Positions 1-6,039 of a stretch of DNA of 9,559 nt are shown in pieces. Below the pieces are notes generated by a model. That model saw only the letters and a program-made list of their open reading frames with translations. It ran no database searches and had not been told where the DNA came from. The translations under genes and the position numbers were made by a program. Every line of letters begins with the position of its first letter. The first letter of the stretch is position 1. The stretch lies in NCBI GenBank assembly GCA_045640265.1, contig JAZUES010000291.1, positions 1 through 9,559 on the forward strand. Direction: 5' to 3'. The DNA is from Solibacillus sp045640265. GTDB lineage: Bacteria > Bacillota > Bacilli > Bacillales_A > Planococcaceae.

Positions 1-760
1 ATTTTATAGGCATTCATATATTTAATACAATTAACACTTTAGACAAAAAAATTGGTTTTGTCTCACTATTATAAGTATACTTTTGAAACGAGACATAGCT
101 TCCTATAATATATATTATGACCGTGTCCCTAATTAAGAAAAACAATAAAGGTGGCTCTACTATTATTTCAGTCCCTACTCTGTGTGTATTGAAGTTTTCT
201 ATTTACATACTACTGCTGGATTTAAACGTATTTTAACATCAACGTCTTAATTGATCTTAGTTATTGTTAGTTCCAACTACTTAAAATACATCTTTGTGAC
301 AAGATGATCCACGTACAATACAAGTTGCACATAATAAACCGACTTTAAAAGCATTTATAACCGGTTTTAAGCCATAATCTAATATAAGCGCCTACCTCAA
401 ACATAATTAACGCTTTAAAATGAAATTTCAGCACTTTAAGCATATAGCAATATAAAGAGCAAATTTGATAACTACTATTTCACACGATGATCTTTCTGTT
501 TATGTATTTTAATATAGATAACTAGATAACTGACGGGCGTGAAATCATATTAGCTTTAAAAAGTTGAAATTGAATCGTAATCATGAATGTTGTTTTATAG
601 TTATATTTTTAGATTTTAGAATCCGCGCTATGTTCCCTTACCATGTGGAATTAAGTATTAAACAATCACCAATAGCGGATTTCCTTTCATCATCATAAAG
701 TCGAACTTAGCCGCTCTTAAACCTTAGTAAATCGACACTTATTTAGAACGTTAGAAATCT
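1..760. other. AT-rich stretch without a recognisable gene
   Basis: I find no open frame of useful length with a ribosome binding site on either strand. Visible structures are weak: an 8-bp hairpin (arms 41-48 and 56-63), a 14-base AT palindrome at 105-118, and an imperfect inverted repeat around 621-631 and 672-680. The base composition is strongly AT and stops are dense in every frame, so this is either a long intergenic region or coding DNA decayed beyond recognition. No tRNA, rRNA or CRISPR-like pattern was seen. Confidence 0.6.
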
Positions 761-810
761 AAACAAATATAGAACGCATAGCAGCATACTTATGCGTTCC
801 ATATTTGTTT
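761..810 (-). terminator. Terminator of the GNAT acetyltransferase gene
   Basis: Two 20-base arms (761-780 and 791-810) pair with a single mismatch/G-U position around a 10-base loop. On the minus strand the hairpin begins in the stop codon of the acetyltransferase and ends in a T-rich TTTGTTTAG tail, as expected of an intrinsic terminator. The stem is AT-rich, so its strength is uncertain. Confidence 0.75.
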
Positions 811-1298
811 TATAAAGGTTTTCTTCGTTCTAATAACACATTGTCTTTCCAAACCCCATCGAGTTGAGCAATCTTTTCTCGAACACCCACGATACGAAAG
901 CCGTTCTTTTTATGAAGATTGAGGCTTGCGAGATTCTCTTTAAAAATTTTGGATTCCAGTGTCCAATAACCTTCTTTTTCAGAAGTGACAATTAAATGCT
1001 TAAGCAATAAATCCCCGATTCCCTTCCCCTGTGCATTAGGTGCTATATAGATGCTTATTTCCCCGACCCCTTTATACACATTTCTTTTGGAAACAGGCGT
1101 TAATTTACACCAACCTAAAATTAGATTTCTTTCATATGCAACAAATGAACACTTAGGATTTGATTGACCAAACCATTCTTCATAGGATTCTGGTGCCTTT
1201 GATTCGAATGTAGCCATTTTTGTTGCTATTCCAGCTTTATATATTCGTTTTACATCTAACCAATCTTCGCTAGTAACAAACCGAACTTTAATCGCCAT
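810..1298 (-). CDS. GNAT N-acetyltransferase, phosphinothricin/arsinothricin (PAT/ArsN1) type
   Basis: This 162-residue cytoplasmic enzyme should transfer acetyl from acetyl-CoA to a primary amine. PAT-family hallmarks run its whole length: N-terminal IRFVT-like strand (KVRFVTSEDW), the ATFES segment near 29-33, the GVGEISIYIAP strand (about 77-87), the acetyl-CoA pyrophosphate loop QGKGIGDLLL (about 90-99), the WTLESKIFKEN segment, and the C-terminal GFRIVGVREKIAQLDGVWKD block (133-152). Family members acetylate phosphinothricin, methionine sulfoximine or, for ArsN1, the arsenical antibiotic arsinothricin. The nearby arsA and ArsO-like genes make ArsN activity plausible but unproven. The ATG is preceded by GGAGG with 7-base spacing. 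The upstream gap to the frameshifted gene is 61 bp and contains a hairpin, and I see no clear promoter there, so expression may rely on read-through. It could equally be a general amino-acid-analogue acetyltransferase. Confidence 0.9.
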   Translation of the reverse strand: MAIKVRFVTSEDWLDVKRIYKAGIATKMATFESKAPESYEEWFGQSNPKCSFVAYERNLILGWCKLTPVSKRNVYKGVGEISIYIAPNAQGKGIGDLLLKHLIVTSEKEGYWTLESKIFKENLASLNLHKKNGFRIVGVREKIAQLDGVWKDNVLLERRKPL

Positions 1299-1321
1299 AG
1301 GTTAACCTCCATAAAAGTGAG

Positions 1322-1355
1322 AAAAGGCATTCATGATTTAAAATGAATGCCTTTT
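1322..1355 (-). terminator. Hairpin between the frameshifted gene and the acetyltransferase
   Basis: Perfect 13-bp arms (1322-1334 and 1343-1355) flank an 8-base loop. Read on the minus strand it follows the stop of the frameshifted gene by four bases and ends in CCTTTTCTC, with the acetyltransferase ribosome binding site soon after. It is a probable intrinsic terminator or partial attenuator that sets read-through into the acetyltransferase. The T tract is short, so termination may be incomplete. Confidence 0.65.
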
Positions 1356-1359
1356 AAAA

Positions 1360-1661
1360 TTACCCTTCTACATAAACAGCTTCTAGTTGACGTGCAATTT
1401 CTATTGTTTTATCGAGTATAGCAGGATGTGAAATTGCTACATAAATTTCGCTCTCAAAGAAACGAAACGGAATTTGAACATTTTCTACTTGCCACATGAA
1501 AAAGTGACTTTAATCTTCATATGTACGCCGTCCTGACTTGCGCCAAATGAATCATTGTACGTAAAGTCCGCTTTCTTCGCAAAGAAGGTTTTACATTCCT
1601 CTAGGCTTAACATAGGATTTCCTTCTTTATCAAGGCGTGTAATTTTATAGCGTGTATTCAT
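1360..1661 (-). pseudogene. Frameshifted gene of unknown function (about 100 residues if repaired)
   Basis: A good start (ATG at 1661, with GAAGGAG eight bases upstream) opens a frame reading MNTRYKITRLDKEGNP through HMKIKVTF. It then loses frame at a homopolymer of five bases (A run at 1499-1503, read as T on the coding strand). Adding one base restores a continuous frame, FMWQVENVQIPFRFF through the C-terminal QLEAVYVEG, ending with TAA at 1360-1362. The repaired product would have 100 residues, no membrane segment or signal peptide, and a mixed alpha/beta look. I do not recognise the family. The intact promoter, ribosome binding site and downstream hairpin suggest the lesion is recent, a sequencing error, or a slippage-dependent frame. 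Confidence 0.75.
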
Positions 1662-1696
1662 CGAAAAACTCCTTCAAAAATCGTTACTTCCGTTTT

Positions 1697-1725
1697 ATTA
1701 TAATCGCTTGCATTTGTTTAGGCAA
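1697..1725 (-). promoter_or_regulatory. SigA-type promoter of the frameshifted gene
   Basis: On the minus strand there is a perfect TATAAT -10 box (1697-1702) and a TTGCCT -35 box (1720-1725) with exactly 17 bp between them. It stands 35 bases upstream of the ATG at 1661, leaving room for the GAAGGAG ribosome binding site. It is the best vegetative promoter I can see in the window. Confidence 0.7.
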
Positions 1726-1752
1726 AAAGGATGGTTGATAAAACTGGAAATG

Positions 1753-1781
1753 TTGCTAAAGAGATTTAAACTTTATGTATA
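1753..1781 (+). promoter_or_regulatory. Possible promoter of the MarR-type regulator gene
   Basis: TTGCTA (1753-1758) and TGTATA (1776-1781) are spaced by 17 bp upstream of the MarR gene, which would give a leader of about 70 bases containing the palindrome at 1827-1845. Both boxes are imperfect in an AT-rich stretch, so this is only a candidate. TATATA at 1778-1783 is an alternative -10. Confidence 0.3.
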
Positions 1782-1826
1782 TAGTGAAGATACTACTGCG
1801 AACGAATGAAAATGATTGCATTTTGC

Positions 1827-1845
1827 AAGTAAATTTGATTTACTT
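1827..1845 (+). promoter_or_regulatory. 19-base palindrome upstream of the MarR gene, probable autoregulatory operator
   Basis: AAGTAAAT and ATTTACTT are perfect 8-base inverted arms around a TTG centre. The site ends 16 bases before the MarR start codon and just upstream of its GAGGTG ribosome binding site. MarR-family dimers bind palindromes of this size near their own promoters, so autoregulation is the natural reading. A second, smaller symmetry (TTGCA-TTT-TGCAA) overlaps its left edge. Confidence 0.5.
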
Positions 1846-1861
1846 ATATTGAGGTGACTAG

Positions 1862-2308
1862 ATGAATAATAAACGCGAAATTTTTCACATACTAACTCGA
1901 AGGTTTGGCCTATTAAACAAAAATTGTTGCTCTGTCGGTTCATTAGAGATTTCAACAATTCAAAGTCATATTCTTTATGAAATTGATAAACAACAAAACC
2001 CTTCTATGCAACAAATTGCAGAGACACTTACAATGGATATTACGACATTTAGTAGACAAATTCAGACCCTTATTAAAATGGAATTAGTAAAAAAAACACC
2101 TTCTCCACAAGATAAACGTGTATCTATTTTATCCTTAACAACACAAGGAAAATTTGCCGCAACTGCTATCGATGAATCGATGAATGCCTATTTAGAAGAA
2201 GTATTTTCGCATATGAATGATTTCGAGAAAGAAACCGTGCTTCGCTCCATTCAACTATTAAACGAAGCGATGGCTAAATCAAAAGTTTGTTGTACACCTA
2301 TATATTAA
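1862..2308 (+). CDS. MarR-family transcriptional regulator with two vicinal Cys pairs
   Basis: This 148-residue protein has the MarR layout: an N-terminal dimerisation helix, a winged helix-turn-helix at about 46-97 (NPSMQQIAETL, recognition helix DITTFSRQIQTLIKMEL at 59-75, wing KKTPSPQDKRVSILSLTTQGK shown here as two parts: KKTPSPQDKR and VSILSLTTQGK), and a C-terminal dimerisation helix. Unusual features are the adjacent cysteines at 22-23 (NKNCCSVG) and 143-144 (KVCCTPIY), close to the termini that meet at a MarR dimer interface. Thiol or metalloid sensing through them is an inference; MarR proteins of the OhrR/SarZ type do sense through cysteine. GAGGTG precedes the ATG with 7-base spacing. 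The gene is 76 bp upstream of the Cys-pair flavoprotein on the same strand, and palindromes precede both genes, so it probably controls itself and that enzyme. Confidence 0.88.
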   Translation: MNNKREIFHILTRRFGLLNKNCCSVGSLEISTIQSHILYEIDKQQNPSMQQIAETLTMDITTFSRQIQTLIKMELVKKTPSPQDKRVSILSLTTQGKFAATAIDESMNAYLEEVFSHMNDFEKETVLRSIQLLNEAMAKSKVCCTPIY

Positions 2309-2334
2309 GTTGGTGTAGTCTTGCTTTTTATTTT

Positions 2335-2360
2335 CAACTAATAGTTGTAATTTACAACTA
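2335..2360 (+). promoter_or_regulatory. Overlapping palindromes upstream of the flavoprotein gene, probable MarR operator
   Basis: Three alternating half-sites lie in 26 bases: CAACTA (2335-2340), TAGTTG (2342-2347) and CAACTA (2355-2360). They form two perfect palindromes: a 13-base one centred at 2341, and a 19-base one, TAGTTGTAA-T-TTACAACTA (2342-2360). The site lies between the MarR stop codon and the GGAGG of the oxidoreductase (2373-2377). The likely ligand is the MarR protein encoded just upstream. I could not place a convincing -35/-10 pair whose start point would precede the ribosome binding site. Confidence 0.55.
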
Positions 2361-2384
2361 ATTTTATATTATGGAGGATTAAAC

Positions 2385-3770
2385 ATGCAAATTAAACTAA
2401 ATGTAAAATCACAAGCCTCAAGCTGTTGTTCAACCTCTCCTGAACCCGTTACTACATGCTGTGGGCCGATAGAGCAACCTAGTAAAGAAACAACATTTCA
2501 GTTAAATAAAAAGTACCCTGTAGTAATCATAGGTGCTGGACCAGTAGGATTAGCTGCAGCCGCGCATTTAGCGTTAGCTGGTGAATCTTTTATTGTGTTA
2601 GAAAAAGGTGCTAACGTTGCTGAAAATATTAAGTCTTGGCAACACGTACGCCTATTCTCCCCTTGGCAGTACAATGTCGACAAAGCTGCAAAAACGTTAT
2701 TATTGAAATATGGATGGGAAATGCCGAAAGAAGATTCGCTTCCAACAGGAAAAGAAATTCGAGAACGTTATTTACAACCATTAGCAAATATTCCTGAAAT
2801 CAAGCCATACATTTCATTTAATACAACTGTGATCAACATAAGTAAAAAAAATCATGATAAAATGAAATCTCAAAACCGCGCCTCTTCCCCATTTGTTATC
2901 TATATCGAACAGAACGGCTGCACCAAGCGCCTATTAGCGAGTGCGGTAATAGATGCTACCGGTACTTGGAATCAACCAAATTCAGTCCAATCTGATGGTG
3001 TATGGACAAATACCGAAAAAGAATTAGCAGATGTGATTTTTTACGGTATTCCAAACATAGACGAATTAAAAAGTCGTTACGCAGGCAAACGTGTAGCTGT
3101 TATAGGTGGTGGACACTCTGCTATAAATACAATTTTAGAATTAGAGAAACTTGAAGATGTTGAAATCACATGGGTTTTACGTAAAAAACATGTAGAAGAT
3201 GCATATGGAGGTCAAGAAAAAGATGCACTTGCCGCTCGTGGCGAATTAGGAAGTCGAATTCACTCGTTAGTAGATGTAGGAAAAGTAACGGTATATACGC
3301 CTTTTTATATTCAAGAACTTGAACAAACAGAAAGTGGCCTAATCATTAAAGGTGAAGGTACAAATGGTGAACAGCAACTTCCTGAAGTTGATGAAATCAT
3401 TGCTAATACAGGTAGTCGTCCGGATTTCTCCTTCTTAAAAGAAGTTCGATTATCGATTGACGCTGCTGTTGAAAGCGTAGAGGCGCTTGCACCACTTATT
3501 GATCCAAACGAGCATAGCTGTGGTACCGTACGTCCACATGGCGAGCTAGAGTTACGTCAACCGGAAGTTGGCTTCTATATTGCTGGTATGAAGAGTTACG
3601 GACGCGCACCAACGTTTTTAATGGCAACTGGATACGAGCAAGTTCGTTCAATTGTTGCTTATTTAACAGGTGATGTAGTGGCTGCGCGTAAGGTAGAGTT
3701 AGATTTACCTGAAACAGGTGTTTGTAGCTTGGATTTAAATTCATCTAGTACTACGACAAAATGTTGTTAA
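2385..3770 (+). CDS. FAD/NAD(P)-dependent oxidoreductase, ArsO/flavin monooxygenase type, with terminal Cys pairs
   Basis: This 461-residue two-dinucleotide-fold flavoprotein has the FAD loop GAGPVG at 50-55 (preceded by VVII), the acidic end of the second strand (VLEKG, E73), the conserved ATG motif DATGTW at 190-195, and the NAD(P) loop GGGHSA at 241-246. The late FAD-binding segment GFYIAGMKSYGRAPT lies at about 396-410. ArsO proteins are flavin monooxygenases of arsenic gene clusters, usually near 350 residues. This one is longer, mainly through an N-terminal extension with Cys pairs at 14-15 and 25-26 and a C-terminal tail ending in a Cys pair (460-461); C379 and C447 are further cysteines. 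The pairs suggest metalloid binding or redox relay, which is inference. No signal peptide or membrane segment is seen. GGAGG precedes the ATG by 7 bases. It probably forms a unit with the MarR gene. It could also be a thioredoxin-reductase-like or other group B monooxygenase acting on another substrate. Confidence 0.8.
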   Translation: MQIKLNVKSQASSCCSTSPEPVTTCCGPIEQPSKETTFQLNKKYPVVIIGAGPVGLAAAAHLALAGESFIVLEKGANVAENIKSWQHVRLFSPWQYNVDKAAKTLLLKYGWEMPKEDSLPTGKEIRERYLQPLANIPEIKPYISFNTTVINISKKNHDKMKSQNRASSPFVIYIEQNGCTKRLLASAVIDATGTWNQPNSVQSDGVWTNTEKELADVIFYGIPNIDELKSRYAGKRVAVIGGGHSAINTILELEKLEDVEITWVLRKKHVEDAYGGQEKDALAARGELGSRIHSLVDVGKVTVYTPFYIQELEQTESGLIIKGEGTNGEQQLPEVDEIIANTGSRPDFSFLKEVRLSIDAAVESVEALAPLIDPNEHSCGTVRPHGELELRQPEVGFYIAGMKSYGRAPTFLMATGYEQVRSIVAYLTGDVVAARKVELDLPETGVCSLDLNSSSTTTKCC

Positions 3771-3835
3771 TTACAGAATTAATGAAACACACTAGATTTA
3801 AGTTTATCAAGACAATTAAAAAAGACTATTAAATA

Positions 3836-3879
3836 AAAGGACATAACATATTTTATATGACTAATATGTTATGTCCTTT
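3836..3879. terminator. Bidirectional terminator between the convergent flavoprotein and kinase genes
   Basis: Perfect 17-bp arms (3836-3852 and 3863-3879) surround a 10-base loop. It follows the plus-strand oxidoreductase by 65 bases. The minus-strand read gives the better T tail (CCTTTTATTTAATAG), so it also backs up the terminator of the kinase operon. Confidence 0.75.
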
Positions 3880-3944
3880 CATCTGGAATCTTGCCAGAAA
3901 TAATAGTATTTCCATTGCTATTAAATGCAAGCTACCACAAACAA

Positions 3945-3975
3945 GGGCCGCGCAACATAACACGTTGCGCGGCCC
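3945..3975 (-). terminator. GC-rich terminator of the MMPL-regulator-kinase operon
   Basis: A perfect 12-bp stem, GGGCCGCGCAAC/GTTGCGCGGCCC, with a 7-base loop stands three bases beyond the kinase stop codon. On the minus strand it is followed by TTGTTTGTGG. Its high GC in an AT-rich neighbourhood makes it the most stable hairpin in the window. Confidence 0.85.
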
Positions 3976-3978
3976 GAT

Positions 3979-5343
3979 TTATTTTCCTAGCGGCAATGTT
4001 ACTTTAAACACACTGCCCTTACCTAATTCACTTTTCACTTCAATACGGCCACCATGTAGCTCAATAATTTCCCGACAAATAGCAAGCCCTAGACCAGTAC
4101 CGTCCTTTTTACGTGCTTGGTCAACACGGTAAAAACGTTCAAAAACTTGTTCAGCTTGCTCAGAGCTTAAACCAACACCCGTATCTCTACAAACAATGAC
4201 AGCAGAATCTCCAACTCGTTTACAGCTTAGATGGATTTGACCACCAAGTGTTGTATATTTTAATGCATTCGATAAAATATTGTCCCACACGTTCATAAGT
4301 AGCTCTGGGTCTACAACTGCTGTTACTTCCTCTAGCTTATACGATAGGTCGATATCACAGTCGCTAATACGCCAGCGATATTTACGAATCATATCGCGTA
4401 ATTGTTCATCGAGACGAACAAATTGTTTTTGTAATGGATAAGACGACTGATCGAGCGACGTAAGTATAAGAAGTTGCTTCGTCAAGTTCGATAGACGCTT
4501 TGATTCACGGTCGATAATGCCGCTATATTCAATGCGTTCTTCCTCTGATACACCATTTTGCAGCAATTCTGCGTATCCTTGAATATTCATAAGCGGTGAT
4601 TGGAAATCATGTGACACGTTACTAATAAACGCTCGCGTCGCCTCGTGATTATGGCCAAGTTGCTGCTGCATCGTCCGGAAACTATCAGCGAGCTGTCCAA
4701 TTTCATCGTTACGTGAAATATCAAGTGTGTAATTGTAGTTTTCACTGGCAATTGCTTTCGTCGCTTCTGTAAGTTGTGTAATCGGCTTAATAATTTTACG
4801 TGTCATGAAAAACACACCTGCCAAGCTAACAACAGCTGCTGCTATAATGAAACCGATTAAAATCGCATGCATGTCCGAAAATATGCTTTGGCGATTAGGA
4901 CGTAAAAACAGGCCGTACTGCTCCTCATTCATTGTAAACGGCACACCGACTGTATTTTCAGCATCATTTGAAAAATGTCCCATCATTAAAAAGCTACCAG
5001 AAAAATTTCCCATTCCGTGATAAACATCGCCACTAAATACAACATCTAACGCTGATTCTGGCAATTGACTTTGAGAGAATGGCTTTCCATACGTCGTTTG
5101 CTTCCCATCTGTATCGACAATCATTAATTGGTAGCCTATGTCTGCCATCGATTTCAATACATCATCATAATGATCATAAAACAGCATGTTGGCGATTCCT
5201 TTGGCTGTTTCTACGTTTTGCGCGTCAATTTTATCTTTAGCAATTGTAAAATAAATTAAATTTGCCAACGCAAAACCAATGCACATGCTTGCAAACAATA
5301 TGAATAATGTCGCACCACTAAACTTTCGATACAAAGTGTTCAT
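3979..5343 (-). CDS. Membrane sensor histidine kinase, HssS-like
   Basis: From the ATG at 5343 the protein has 454 residues. This start is chosen because it overlaps the regulator's stop as ATGA and has GAGG seven bases upstream; an in-frame TTG at 5349 has no room for a ribosome site. Order of parts: TM1 (about 11-34), extracellular sensor (about 35-158), TM2 (160-180), HAMP (about 181-231), the H-box SNVSHDFQSPL with phosphoacceptor H245, the N-box WDNILSNALKY (355-359), DTGVG (387-391), FERFYRVD and GTGLGLA (415-421). All catalytic motifs are intact; the H-box HDFQSP departs slightly from the common HE(L/I)(R/K)TP. The sensor domain (YQLMIVDTDGK, TYGKPF, VYHGMGNF, ENTVGVPF, GLFLRPN) closely recalls Staphylococcus HssS, which senses heme damage. 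That assignment rests on memory, not on a search. It should phosphorylate the regulator encoded just upstream. Confidence 0.9.
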   Translation of the reverse strand: MNTLYRKFSGATLFILFASMCIGFALANLIYFTIAKDKIDAQNVETAKGIANMLFYDHYDDVLKSMADIGYQLMIVDTDGKQTTYGKPFSQSQLPESALDVVFSGDVYHGMGNFSGSFLMMGHFSNDAENTVGVPFTMNEEQYGLFLRPNRQSIFSDMHAILIGFIIAAAVVSLAGVFFMTRKIIKPITQLTEATKAIASENYNYTLDISRNDEIGQLADSFRTMQQQLGHNHEATRAFISNVSHDFQSPLMNIQGYAELLQNGVSEEERIEYSGIIDRESKRLSNLTKQLLILTSLDQSSYPLQKQFVRLDEQLRDMIRKYRWRISDCDIDLSYKLEEVTAVVDPELLMNVWDNILSNALKYTTLGGQIHLSCKRVGDSAVIVCRDTGVGLSSEQAEQVFERFYRVDQARKKDGTGLGLAICREIIELHGGRIEVKSELGKGSVFKVTLPLGK

Positions 5344-6011
5344 TGGCAAACCTCAAGTTTATAGCCAATGCCACGAATCGTCTGAATTTCGATATTAGCT
5401 TCGTATTTTTTTAATCGTTCGCGTACACGATTCATATGAGTATTAAGTGTTAATTCGTTACCCATATAATCTGAACCCCACGTTTGTTCAAACAAAAGCG
5501 AGCGTTGGGTTACTTTCCCCGCGCGCGCCATTAACATACATAGTAGCTCGAATTCCTTTAACGGGAATACGAGCGTCTGCTGATTAATTGTTACTTCAAA
5601 GTTTTGACGGTCAATTTTAACGTTGCCTAGCTCCATTTGTGAATCCATCGAACGTTCATAACGTCTTAAAACAACAGCTACTCGAAACAGTAGCTCTTTT
5701 GGTTCGAATGGCTTAACAATGTAATCTTCAGAGCCAGCTAAAAATCCTTTTTCCTTATCTGCTAGCAAGCTTTTTGCAGTGAGTATTATGACCGGTATGT
5801 CTAAATCCTTTGTTAAAACTTCTGTTAACTCGAAGCCGTTCATATTGGGCATCATGACGTCAACAATTGCAAGGTCGACGTCGATATGCTCCAGTAACGA
5901 CAAGGCTTCGGCTGCACTGTTTGCTTGCTCAACTTTATAGCCCTCTCGTTTTAAATGAATGGACACAAGCTGTAAAATATCTAAATCGTCATCTACAACT
6001 AATATTCTCAT
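5340..6011 (-). CDS. OmpR-family response regulator, HssR-like
   Basis: This 223-residue cytoplasmic DNA-binding regulator has a receiver domain (1-115) with the acidic pocket D7-D8-D9, phosphoacceptor D51 (DLAIVDVMMP), T78 (VIILTAK) and K100-P101 (YIVKPF). An OmpR-type winged helix follows (about 125-220) with FPLKEFELLCML, the recognition-helix region NELTLNTHMNRVRERLKK and the C-terminal IRGIGYKLE hairpin. The stretch from DIPVIILTA through DKEKGFLAGSEDY to KPFEPKELLFR and VLRRY resembles HssR rather than a generic PhoP-type regulator. The ATG has GAGGTG eight bases upstream. It lies 28 bp after the MMPL gene and overlaps the kinase gene by 4 bp, so the three are co-transcribed. The likely target is the MMPL promoter, where an 11-bp-spaced repeat is visible. 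Confidence 0.92.
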   Translation of the reverse strand: MRILVVDDDLDILQLVSIHLKREGYKVEQANSAAEALSLLEHIDVDLAIVDVMMPNMNGFELTEVLTKDLDIPVIILTAKSLLADKEKGFLAGSEDYIVKPFEPKELLFRVAVVLRRYERSMDSQMELGNVKIDRQNFEVTINQQTLVFPLKEFELLCMLMARAGKVTQRSLLFEQTWGSDYMGNELTLNTHMNRVRERLKKYEANIEIQTIRGIGYKLEVCQ

Positions 6012-6039
6012 ATATTACACCTCACACTGTTGTATGGGC

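Noticed and set aside
105..118. 14-base AT palindrome as an operator
   Set aside because: Purely A/T in an AT-rich non-coding stretch with no gene nearby; chance is sufficient explanation.
1773..1958. 61-codon minus-strand frame over the MarR promoter and start
   Set aside because: It crosses the regulatory palindrome and the MarR start, has no ribosome binding site and no family resemblance.
2345..2372. Promoter TTGTAA-16-TATTAT before the flavoprotein
   Set aside because: Transcription would begin after the GGAGG at 2373-2377, so the ribosome site would be missing from the message.
3496..3744. 82-codon minus-strand frame inside the flavoprotein gene
   Set aside because: It is antisense to well-conserved FAD-binding sequence and lacks a ribosome site; a shadow.
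3857..4132. 91-codon plus-strand frame across the terminators and kinase C terminus
   Set aside because: It runs through two terminator hairpins and antisense to the conserved ATPase motifs of the kinase; not a plausible gene.
5344..5349. TTG start for the kinase
   Set aside because: The ATG at 5343 has GAGG at correct spacing and overlaps the regulator stop; the TTG is too close to that site.
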